A stretch of 64,000 nt of DNA, from positions 20,382,118-20,446,117 of the forward strand of contig NC_092013.1 in assembly GCF_042242105.1 (NCBI RefSeq). Reading direction: 5' to 3'. The position numbers and the translations under genes were made by a program. The stretch is from Pempheris klunzingeri (taxonomy: Eukaryota; Chordata; Actinopteri; Acropomatiformes; Pempheridae). The notes under the pieces are model-generated. The model had not been told where the DNA came from. It ran no database searches and saw only the letters and a program-made list of their open reading frames with translations. Position 1 is the first letter of the stretch. Every line of letters begins with the position of its first letter. Positions 37,330 to 47,924 of the stretch are shown here, piece by piece.

Positions 37330-37860
37330 TCAATGGCGCAATCAAATGTCCTGTGGAGAGGCAGGGATGTGGCCCGCGGTTAAACACCTCCTTTAGGTCC
37401 CTGTAGCACTCAGGGACCCTAGAGAGGTCGGGGTAATCAGACACTTCCAGCCCTGCAATCAAAATTTACATGACAACCATTACACTGCTCCCCCCAGCCC
37501 TTGACCCGTCCTGACCTCCAGTCGATTTGAGGGTTGTGTTTCTGTAGCCACGGGTAGCCAAGAACCAAGGGGTGCTGAGCAGAGTTAAACAAATGGAAGT
37601 GTATTCTGTGTGTTCAGGGTCTATGGTCACTTGAACAGGTCCAGTTCGGTACGTGACTCGGCAAATCAGTCGACCATCCAGAGCTCGGGCATTTACTGGT
37701 TGGGCCAGGGGGATAGTCCTCACCCGGAGCTCTGTGGCCAAGGCCCAATCCATAAGACTCTCGTCTGCCCCCGAGTCAATAAGAGCTTCCTGCTCTCTGG
37801 GTGTCTTACCTGTCTGGCACTCTGATTTTAGGCCTCTGAGCTGGTCAGTGTATCAGTAGG
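37330..37860 (-). pseudogene. Gypsy protease and RT-linker fragment
   Basis: Minus-strand frames show the retropepsin active-site block LIDSGADES followed by LMDWALATEL, then a linker with LEVSDYPDLSRVPECYRDLKE. A frame change near 37360 separates this from the RT. No CCHC gag knuckle was found to the right, so the element is 5'-truncated near 37860. Confidence 0.7.
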
Positions 37861-37869
37861 CAGGGTGAT

Positions 37870-39140
37870 AGCACTACAAAATGGTTGTTGGTATCCAAAA
37901 AATGAGCAACGATGGCAAGGTCAACGGTATGGCCATGCTTATAGATGGGTTCTTTTACATGCTTGGCATTGGCAATAAGAGGCAGTTCGGGAGGTTGAGG
38001 AAGTCAGTGGCCAGTGAGCACTTGGGGGCAGCCACATGGACATTACGGGCCGCAGGCTTGTGATGAAAAATCTGATACAGAGGTTGAGAGAAAAAACAAC
38101 CAAAGCCTTTTTAGTCATTATCAGTTCTGTTTTCAGGAAATAAAGTTTCATTTGTGTCTAATTACATAGTTTCATTAAGCTGTAATTATTCCCTAATTTT
38201 CTAATTGAACAGGAACTGGAAGTGGCTGTCTTAAAAAACAATGTTTATTATTATTATGTCGACCCTATCAGTATCAGTATACTAGTGTGTTGCCCTGGTT
38301 ACCAACCATACCGATTGTTGGCCTTTACAAACGAAATGATACTGAAGCTCTTTAAGTCTTTGATGTCAATGTATTTTGTGAGCTGATGGCTTCTCCACGC
38401 TGCATAAACCATGCCTCATTCTCATACCATACAATCATCAGCAATGTTTTATTGAGGACACAAAACATGCTGTATGCCATGTGGATCTGTGCATATATTC
38501 ACGCAGATTGTTTTTCTGTAAATCATCACCACAAAGCAAAGAGCACAGCCCGTTTGATTTATGCCTCTGGGGTTACGTTTCAGACCTTTTTCAAGGACGC
38601 CTGCGAAAACAGTTGTGTAGTGAAAGGCCAAATACACTTATATGGTATGATATGATAAGAGGAACTGCTCCAAGAGCACCTGTGAAAGATAAATTATGCA
38701 AGATGAATAACCCTGCTGTCTCTTCAGTGTATCATATTGAAGGTGAGGTCTTTATTATACTTTCATGAACTAAATAATAATTTAAAACTTGATTTTATTT
38801 GAAGTTCAGCGTTAGAAAGTAAAAACTGGGTTTCGTGCTTGTTGGACTTGTTTTTTTTCTTCAGTTTGATGAAAAATATTTATTGTGGACTATATTGTCT
38901 ATGAATGTGCATATTCTTTGAGGCCTCCTTTGCCTCAGTAGTGGTAGGTTACTGTCTGTGAAGCGCATATGCCAGATGTCTGCAAACCAAATTGCATTTT
39001 ATGGCATCAATTACATTATCTGGCTGCAATAAAAGCAATGTGTCAAACCACATTTGTTCAATACTGTAGCACGAATACCAGGACAAACTGCATACACTAC
39101 CGCGTATTTGAGCATTGCACCGATATGTGATAGTTTAATA
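37870..39140. other. Intergenic DNA, no gene seen
   Basis: AT-rich sequence to the right of the truncated gypsy element. Open frames at 38386-38768 have no recognisable features. Confidence 0.4.
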
Positions 39141-39149
39141 TCCCACTCC

Positions 39150-39400
39150 AAAAACATGGGCTTTAACAGCCTCCTCTCCTCTTCAGCCACACAAGCATTA
39201 GTACGGTTGCTGCAGTTGCTGTTTCATTACATGTGTATGTCGGTGTTGGATGGGGTTGAGGTCAGAGCCCTGTGCAGGCCAAACAACTTCATTCACACCA
39301 AACTGGGGAAACCATTTCTTTGGGTTGGTTTGAAACAGGAAGGGCCTTCTGCAAGCCACAAAGTTGGATCCACAAAATATCATTGTGCTGTAGTGTTAAT
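39150..39400 (-). mobile_element. Tc1-like transposase relic
   Basis: A minus-strand reading contains VVWPAQGSDLNPIQH, the Tc1/mariner block before the third catalytic residue (WPAQSPDLNPIEH in intact copies). It is short and has stops on both sides; TIRs were not located. Confidence 0.5.
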
Positions 39401-39499
39401 GCTGCACAAACTGTTTTTGGCCACTTGGAGGCAGCACGTTAGCAAAGCATGCAGCATATTAGCAAACAGTTGAGCTGTTCACACATCCATCTGATATTC

Positions 39500-39840
39500 A
39501 GCAACATTAGAATTCATGTTCAGAGATGTTTGTGTCCATATAATGAATGCAAGTCCTCTCCACTCTCCTTCATCTTGGTTTTGCTCTCCACCAACTCCTG
39601 AGGGAAATATCTGGCTCCTTAGCAGCAGAATGATCCACTATGATTACAAGCTAGGCCTTAAGTGTCTCTTTCTGCTGTTCGAGCTGAGCAGGTAGTGTAA
39701 AGTGTAGAGTCTATATGAACTTAACTGCTGCTGCTGCAGCTGAAAATAACTCAGCCAAAACAGGAAAGCCAGAAAACGGTGACTGAAAGAGGCTGTAATG
39801 CTTCATACAGCTGAATTGGGTTTTAAGAGTAACTCTTCCT
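39500..39840 (+). repeat. Dispersed fish repeat ('ctccaccaactcctga' family)
   Basis: 'ctccaccaactcctgagggaaatatctggctcc' corresponds to the block at 27530-27565. The following segment also aligns loosely, ending in the 'cagccaaaacaggaaagcc' region. Confidence 0.55.
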
Positions 39841-40829
39841 ATATTCATTCATTTTTTCTTACTTACTAATATGAAAATATTGATTAGTGCAGCTTTTTTT
39901 TTTAGATTTAGAGCTCTGTATTATGACTACCTACTGAAAAATAGTCTGTCAGTGCTACAGTCAGTGTCACAACCTTAATTTACTGAGCCCTCTGTTGGTG
40001 ACACAGTTAGGGGCAATAGCTGTTTTTTATAGCTGGAGGGGAACACCTGCCTGTTTAGCTGCTGCCGCTCTGCATGTCAGCTGAAGCACAAACTCTGCAG
40101 TCGAAACTCTGCATTTTCTGTTACGGTCTGTGACAGTGATCATTTGATACATGGCTGTATTGACCAAATTATGGAGTGTTTTGTCTCTCAAATTGCCTCT
40201 TGTTTACTTTTCAGGTAAAAAAAAGATAATAGCTCTGATTCAGTTCCTCTTCAAAGGATTTAAATGGCTCCCTCTGCCTTTTTTCTTGCCCATACACCCA
40301 CTTGTTTTGTTTTTTTTCAGTTTCTGCAGTTCAGGTTGTGCTAGAGACAAATACATGCATATACGTAGCCCCTCTTCCAGCATTTGCTATAAACAACAAA
40401 TAATGGATGAAAATGTTTGAACAGATTTTGCTAGTACGCTAGAGAGCCTGGTATAACGCTTGGTATAGATATTGATGAGCACTTCTCAGACTAAAGGATG
40501 ACAACTGCGACGTCTTCATGCAGGTTTGTCCTTCATATCACCTATTATAAAAGCATATAACTGAAATAATTAATATAATCAAATTAGATAAGACAGAGTT
40601 AAGATCCGATAATGGAACAGGATCAACCTTATTTCTATATCAACTATGGCTCACATTATTAGTATGTGAACTGGGTTGCTTGAAGTGATGCACAGGCCGA
40701 TAATAATCACCAGACTCTGCCGATCCCCTAAGTTTTATTGAGCTTTATCGCTTCATCCAACTTTACAGCTTCATTTCTTAGCTGATTTTTGTCATCGAAA
40801 AAGTTTGAAGACCCTGCTGTCTCGTACCT

Positions 40830-40990
40830 GCTCTGCACCAGACGGCAGACAGACAAAGTTAATGACTAGCTGGTGAACATAGAGGAGCACAGAGCTAAAA
40901 GCAGAGTTTACAATTTGGCCAGAAACAAAACTCCAAATAAATGACAATATTTTTCTGTACCTGTTTGACATATGATTGCCTTTGAAGCAG
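40830..40990 (-). repeat. Dispersed fish repeat, reverse-orientation copy
   Basis: The reverse complement reads 'ctatgttcaccagctagtca...aactttgtctgtctgcc', matching the 27570-27630 copy. Confidence 0.55.
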
Positions 40991-40999
40991 CTTCTTGGC

Positions 41000-43170
41000 A
41001 GTGTTGTCCACCTGCAGATTTAAGGCGTTTATCATGTCAGTTGATTCTGTGCTTTAGTTCCCACCTTCCAAAAAAAGCTACACCAGTGGCACTTCTGAGT
41101 CTCTGCAGCCGAAGAGCAGCTGCCCGCTTTGAATAAAGGTGTCTGTAGCCAGCTGATGCCAGCAGAGGTTTGTAGACCAAACATGTTGCAATAAATTGTA
41201 AACAGGGGCTTTGACCGCATCCCTGTTGCTATGGTTACTCGTTTTACATACTGGCTGATGCTAGCGTTCATTTAGAGCAGACAGTTTCACTGGAATTACT
41301 GAGTGGGTGTCTGTGATCAATAGAAATTGACACCATGCAGCCAATCAGAATCAAATATTCAAATCGACTCCTAATTCCTGATAATTAATATTACTAATTC
41401 TCCCTTACTTCCTGAAGCATATTCAAGAGAATTCATTCTAGTCCTTCGGATAATGTGCCAACCAAGGCAACTGATCCCAGCAATATTTTCAGACCCAGTA
41501 AACTGACCAACTCTGGATGGCAAGGTCATCTTGATTTTATTGACATCCTTGTGATCTTTCCAGAATTCACAGACATCACTTGAAATCTATTTGTTTCTTA
41601 TGTTTACACTGTGGGCCATGCCTGGCTTTCCCTGATAAAATCCATATTAATAAAGAGCATCTTTGGCCTCTACATTAAGTTCAGACACGTATTCAATCCA
41701 ACCTGGCCAGAAAATTACTTTGTTTCTGTTATTTGCCATTTGGCAGAATGATTTACTGCCATTATTTAGTCAATTCACAGTTCAATCAAAGATTATACAT
41801 GGATTACTATTGTGGTTTTGGTTCTTACAGTCAATGTTCCCACACTGAAGAGCATCAGTTGATTTATCGATATTACTCAGGCTCTTATCAGTCAGTGAAT
41901 TGAAATGTCAGAAGTCATCTTCTGCAAGCCTTGACTAATCTAATTTTCATCTTTGCTCCTGGTTATCAATGATAATGGATCCACTCAGATAGACTGTCAA
42001 CATTTATATTGTATCCAGATGATCCAGAACATTTCAGTTTATTGACCTTCAGACTCCTGTCTTCTTTTTAAACAAAAGTTCTAGAGAATGAGTTGAAGCT
42101 TGTTAATCCAGCACACAAGTTGAGTCCCTGCAGCACCTCTTGCACATATGGGCAGCTAATAACTGCGATGATCTCATCACGGCCAAATGTCAATTACTAT
42201 TTAATGCGATGGTGATGACTTCATGATCATCATGAGTTAAGAACAGGATTGTAAATTAATCTGGAGAACAGCATCTGCCAAAATACCACGAATATACTAC
42301 ACACTAAATGGCCGAAATGATATATTTAAGTAAATTGAAAGGAGACAATTTCGAGCCGCGATAAACATATAACAGGACGAAGACTTTCGAGGGAGGTTTC
42401 TAACTAATGAATAAAAACAGCAGGTGGTTTAAAAAAGGCATAGATAGCTGCTTTATTGGTGCACTTTGAGAAAACAGACTGGGGATAAGAGAGGCGTTAT
42501 ATATTTATCACACAATATGGGGGACAGCTATATGAGTACGGAATTTAATAAAAACCACCATTCTGCATACCACTTAAAAATATAATAGTCTTTGAGGAGA
42601 CAATGGATATGAAGTAAGGTCAGTCGCTCTTAACAGGATAATGATGCAGCCTGAATAATAAAACTTAGTCTATTTTTAACATTTTGGACATCAAAGTGTT
42701 GACAAAGCAGATCAGTGGTGCGCTGTGTTTGGGGTGATGTCGGTCGAATTCTGTTTCAAAAGGGGAATAAAACCGTCTAATATATTATGTATGTATGGAT
42801 GCTTCAGAAAGGATATTGCTTGCGCCTATAACCTTTACTGTCATAAAGAGAGGACAAGACTTTAAGACTGTATCCATTGAGGGCTAAATGTCAATGAATT
42901 TCAGCCATTCAGACTGTGAGATATATTGTTTTGTAGAGCTCCTTCAGTGACACGGGTCAGCTTTTGAGTAAGTGCACTTTCTACTATACCTTCCCATTGA
43001 GACAAGCGATGAGGAGTGCAGGGACAGACAGTGCTTTGTTTTTGCTAAGAACAAACTCAATAAAGAAAAACTGAAAACTGAACCTCTTAGGTAGGCAGGT
43101 AAAATCAAACATCTCCGTGGTCGGCTGAAAATGTCACCACAGCCTGCTGAGAGCCGCAGGTGTGTGCGCA
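41000..43170. other. Intergenic DNA, no gene seen
   Basis: AT-rich with no supported exon, RNA or delimited repeat. Confidence 0.4.
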
Positions 43171-43177
43171 GGGCGGT

Positions 43178-43203
43178 ACACACACACACACACACACACA
43201 CAC
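43178..43203. repeat. (CA)n microsatellite
   Basis: Thirteen uninterrupted AC units. Confidence 0.95.
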
Positions 43204-43906
43204 TGCTGCAAGAGTGGTTTCACATCACACTGTGGTTTAAATTTCCCGAAAGAGTGCATTGAAATGTACGTCTACTCCAAATCTCCTGGGCATTTAGTTT
43301 GGCTTCAAACATGTACAAACACTGATTTGGTTTATGTTGACAAATGGCGTGCTCCCACATATTTGCTTTTTCTGATTATTTGCGGTACAAGTACTGCAAA
43401 AAAGATCGCATCACATCACCCTTCTCTTCAGTTGTGGTGGTTTTGTTGGTGAAATGTACAGCTCTTCTTCCTTTGAGTGAAAATATAGAAGTGACAGGAA
43501 GTCATTCTGATGGAGAGCAGCAGCTCTCAGCGTCCTTTTTTTTTAGTGCACATATTCAGATTTAATTGCCATATGTGCCATAATGTATATAAACACTGAG
43601 CACAGACTTCTGCAATGTTTCCCATGACGGCTTGACTGAATTTTTTCATGATCATACAAGTAAGAAATATCCAGCCATAGTATATATCCACAAAGATCTA
43701 CCAGACCGACGTTTTTTTTTAAGAACTGATTTATTATTTACCATGGCAGTAGTAGCTTTAATTATGGTTTGTTTGCTTTAATTGCAACATAGGCACAGAC
43801 GAGCTTGTCTTCTTCCTATAATGACTTGGCAAACGAGATGCTAAAAGGCGTGCAGTGTTTTCATTTAAACTGAGGTTGCTGTAATTTGAAATGCTGATGC
43901 TGCATG

Positions 43907-44369
43907 TTAAAGGTGCAGTATGTAGGATTTCGGGGGATCTATTAGCAGAAACACAATCTGATATTCATAATCCTAATGTTACCAGTAGAATGAGACCTTT
44001 ATACCTACATATGGGGTGGATCTTCTTCCATGGAGTCCGCCATGCTGCACAGCCAGGTTTCTGCAGTAGCCAAGAACAGACAAACAGGGCCTTGTGTGTT
44101 TTTATTGAAGTGGCAGCTTGACTTTGGTGGTAAAAGACGAAGAAGATGCAAGAAGAGGAATAAAATTTTGTGTTGTGAGAGGTTTTAGAATCCAGATTTC
44201 AACATATGGAGGATTATATGTCTTATTTAGCAAAAGAAAAGAAGAAGCCAGGGAGCATAAATCCAGGTCTCGGCTTTGAAAGGGAGGGGTGAGCCAAGGG
44301 TTATTCAGTTGGTTGCAATCTGCAGCCTTAACGCTAGATGCCACTAAATCCTGCACACTGCACCTTTAA
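43907..44369. mobile_element. TIR-bounded MITE (TTAAAGGTGCAG family)
   Basis: The left end TTAAAGGTGCAGTATGTAGG and the right end, read in reverse as TTAAAGGTGCAGTGTGCAGG, are inverted repeats that continue into 'atttagtggcatctag'-type sequence for about 38 bases. Length is about 463 bp with no transposase. It contains a TTAA at each edge, so a TTAA target is possible, but the superfamily is unproven. Confidence 0.75.
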
Positions 44370-44374
44370 GGATG

Positions 44375-46000
44375 CGTTTAAACATCTGCATGTTACCTAA
44401 TTCCACTAAATTCTACCAAGGACACGTAACTCTACCCTCATGTAAGTATTCCTGAGTATTTCCAAATGAAGTTCTTTTTGAGCAGCCTTCATAGAATATT
44501 GTATGCTTATATTTAGGCTTTAGTTTTTTATTATTTTTTATTTTGTTATTTTATCAGCACTAGCGATGTTTGGCTAGTGCTGACATGTTTGCCCTTACAT
44601 GCAGATATGATTACCAGCAGGGCAAAGCAGGTAACTTCAAAACTCCACAGAAGCTTTAGGCTTTGCAATTTTTCAAGTTTGTCTTCAAGCAACACCCAAC
44701 TGGACCGATCAGCCTAAGAGCTGATGCTTGTAACCTGAACAACCTCCGCAGACGCAGTGATTCAAAAGTTTTGAAAATCCTGTTTTATTGAATGTTTTAC
44801 CGTCAGTGACTGCTGACTCCTCATTCCTCTCAACCTACCGGTGGGGGCCGCAAGTCATCGGCAACTGCTTCTGTTTGACACCACAGAGCAAAAAGCATTC
44901 AGTGAGGCTATAAACAAGCCTCACCACTCAGCACATGGTCAACACCGGCATTCGTAGAAAAGTTTGGTCTCATTTTGAATTGAAGGTTGTGCAGATTAAG
45001 TCCACCACCAAAGCTATGCACAATATGACATAAATAAATCCCTGTTTTCTGTCATCTTCACAACCACCCTGACTGTATGCTTTTTACCATACACCAGAAG
45101 GACCAAAGGTGTAATTAAAAAGATAAAACAATAAAAACAGGTCAGTAAATATCTTGTAAAGCCATCAGTGGTTAGAGGTGTAGCTTAGGTCATGGTTGGG
45201 TGCTGGAGAACAACAAAAAATGTGTTTGTCATGAGGCACATCTGGAACAGGGTTCTTTTGTCAAATTCTAGTCTCCTTCTTTATTTTAGTTTTGTATATA
45301 TATATATTTATATATATATTTCATTTTCCTCCAGCAGTGTGTTTTGAACGAATGTCCACCACAGCACAGTTTTACAGCACACAAAGGCCCCAAAAGCAGG
45401 TTAATCCAGCCATGCATGCAGGGTAACACATGAGCATGGGGTGCAGTGGTGGAATACAAAGGGTGCCAGCTGTGTGTAGGGAGGAATTTATGGGGGGGAG
45501 GGCAGTGTTGAGATGCATTTATGGTGAAACAGCCTCATACCCTTTTCCATTGCACATTCTCCACTGGAAGGACACCCAAGAGCAAACTTAGTGATGTTTT
45601 ATCTACCATAGGAGCATCCAAGAGGGTACTTTTGCTAAGTGTGGCTTTGTAACATGGGAGGTGGATCACTTTATTTTACTGACATAGAAAAAAGTGCAAT
45701 AACTTCCATTTTATACCTTAAAACATATAACACAAACATAATAAAATAGTGAAAATGCTGCTTTAGCAACATTAAAAACTCAATTCCTCACACCTTTTCT
45801 GACAGAAAACACACACATCCACACCCCCCCCTAATAATTTTGGTACAGTCCATAATGTTTCCAAGTTATACAGCAGCATTTTAATATAAACTTTTATTTT
45901 AAACTCCAGCAGTGTTGCAATATTCCTATAAACTACTGTAATTAGAGTTTAGTTAGCTGCAATATTTTAGATTAATTATAATTTATTTTGGTCGTTTGCT
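44375..46000. other. Intergenic DNA, no gene seen
   Basis: AT-rich, with a TATA-type low-complexity run at 45294-45322 and a (C)8 tract near 45824. No exon recognised. Confidence 0.4.
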
Positions 46001-46009
46001 GTTGAGTGT

Positions 46010-46250
46010 TGTTGAATGTCCCCCTCTCTCTCTGCCTCCCCCCCTCTCTCTCACCCTTTCTTTCCATCTCACCAGGTTCATCTGTGTCTGGAGGGGGACG
46101 GAGCTGAGGCGCAGTCATCCTCCTCCTCCTCTGTGGATCCTTCATCTCTCTCTCTCTCTCCTCTACCTGCGCGATAACAACTTTTTTTGCATTCGCTATT
46201 TTCTTTTTTATTCGCCCCATTTGCGCTGTTTTGCGTCGTCATCTCCAACC
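46010..46250 (+). promoter_or_regulatory. CT-rich putative promoter/5' UTR
   Basis: Pyrimidine-rich tracts (46022-46060 and (CT)n at 46144-46166) and a GC-richer centre stand out from the surrounding AT-rich DNA. They lead into an ATG at 46251 in a fair start context (aaccATGa). This could be the promoter and leader of the neuromedin-receptor transcript. Confidence 0.4.
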
Positions 46251-46305
46251 ATGAGCACAGAGAGAGCGCGTTTTAAAGAGCGGGCTGCAGACCAGCAGCG
46301 ACGAG
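46251..46305 (+). CDS. Candidate 5' coding exon, possibly upstream exon of the neuromedin receptor
   Basis: The ATG opens MSTERARFKERAADQQRR and ends in phase 1 at a strong donor (GTGAGG at 46306). Splicing to a pyrimidine-AG acceptor at 47910 would read in frame through VFLCE into the receptor Met at 47925. Such a charged N-terminus is unusual for a GPCR. Alternatives are a uORF in the receptor's leader exon, or the first exon of an unrelated gene continuing elsewhere. I do not recognise the peptide. Confidence 0.3.
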
Positions 46306-46319
46306 GTGAGGTTTATTTC

Positions 46320-47905
46320 TGTTGTAAATATTTCAAACAAAAGTTCTAGTCTACTGAGGGTGTGGAGTTAGTTTAAAGCAATTCTGCATGTTATCTTTGG
46401 ATTTACATCTTTATTGTATTTCACAATGCATAACTGACATGTAATCAACCTTAAACTCATCTAAAATGTCTTAAGAAACATTTTACATGCATTTTTTAAG
46501 GTAGCAATTACAATGCCATCATATCTCCCTGTTAGATCACAGGCATGTTCTAATTTCCACAGAAATATTAGACAAGCTTTATGTTAAAGTGGCCAAAGGT
46601 TAATTCCAACAGTTGCCAGCTCACACTGGATCAGTCTCATAACCTTGGACTTGAAAGGGTGATGCATGAGATTGGGAAACATAATTAACCTTCTGGAAGA
46701 CGTCATTAGCATCCATTAGTGCAGCGTATATAATGCTAATTATCCTCGACACTCAGCAGTTGATGAGAAAGATTTGATCCATATTAGTGTGGCAGTAAAA
46801 GCAATTGGCCTCAACCAGCACCCCTCATCGGGTGCAATACTGTGAAGCAAAAATCTCTGGATGTCTGAATAACTGTGTACTCAGACAATAGTTTCTACTT
46901 TTTCAATATAGAAAAATTAAAGTCAAATGATAATAATAACGATAATAATACAAATATATTTTTTCCTCACCGATGTATAGTCAAATCAATCAGTGTATAG
47001 CAGATGCCCGCTAAATAAACACACTGGAAGTGCATTTCATAAATGAATAATGCATTTCTGCACCAGATGGTCCCGACATTATCAGGTTAACATGTTTGTG
47101 CCCTGAAAATGAAAATGCTCGTCTCCTGTATTCACCCCCCCCCCCAAAAAAAATGAAGGCTTTGTTGTTGTTTAAGACATTAAGGATGCCAGATTTCACC
47201 CGTCTGTCATCTCAGAGGTAATAGGGCTGAAACAATTAGCCAATGAATCAAAAAGCCCACATTCTCTTATTTCAGCTTCTCAGATATGAAGGTTTGCTGA
47301 CTCTTATGTTACTGTAAACTTCCGATCATCAGGTTTTGGAGTTACTGTCAGATAAAAAGAGGAATATGAAGATACCAGCTTGGTACCTTTAAATTTAAAT
47401 GGGAATTCTTCTTATTTTCTGTCAGTTTATAGACAAAACAATGAATCAAGACAATAATTGGCATGTTAATCTGTAATGGAAATAATTAGCTGCCACCCCA
47501 GTGGTATGTATTTGATATCACACATCTATTTCAAATATCCTCCATTTTAAGTTCAAGTTCAAGTTTCTTTATTGTCGTTATGCAGGCATAACGAAATTTT
47601 GCATATTTTAATCATGCTAGAGTAAAATATTTCAATCTCTTAAAGCCCTTAGCTTAGACATTATTAGCTCTCAAGTTCTGGGAACACGTGAATCACTGAG
47701 TTTTCGTTTAAATGTGTGATTTATGTGAAGAGAAGGAACGTTAGACTGAAGTTTGAGCCCAATATGAATCACCAGAGAGTGAATCAGTTCAAATGGGATA
47801 GCACTTCTTGTTTCATCTATTGTCATTTTTCCTTTCATAGCAGGCCTCCAGTGTTGAACAAACCCAGATATCAGTGCAGGATGTGTTGACATCTCCGGTT
47901 GTTCC
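46320..47905. other. Putative first intron or upstream region of the receptor gene
   Basis: AT-rich, with no exon. A short retroelement-like tail ('caagtttctttattgtcgtt') lies at 47552-47600, and a C8A8 tract at 47137-47153. Confidence 0.4.
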
Positions 47906-47924
47906 TCCAGTTTTCCTTTGTGAA

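Larger units (their letters stand above)
34742..37870 (-). mobile_element. Broken Ty3/gypsy (chromovirus-type) retrotransposon
   Basis: The minus-strand order is protease, RT, RNase H, integrase, chromodomain, LTR, which is the gypsy order. Visible hallmarks are protease LIDSGADES near 37780, [11 protein letters not shown], RNase H VEVDAS, integrase [14 protein letters not shown] and [13 protein letters not shown], and a chromodomain with FLVDWEGYG near 35270. The coding frame is interrupted at about 37330-37400, 36780 and 36150, so no intact polyprotein remains. The RT lacks the segment between the SSSPAGAGF and EYLVMPFG motifs, including the first catalytic Asp. Gag and the 5' LTR are missing left of the protease. 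It is dead on its own. Confidence 0.9.

Noticed and set aside
39054-39473. 139-codon plus-strand frame
   Set aside because: It lies opposite a Tc1-like transposase relic on the minus strand, so it is antisense of a repeat.
47874-47924. Extension of the receptor frame upstream of Met 47925
   Set aside because: The open frame begins at a GTG, not an ATG, and has no in-frame ATG before 47925; the segment is probably intron or 5' UTR unless an upstream exon is joined.
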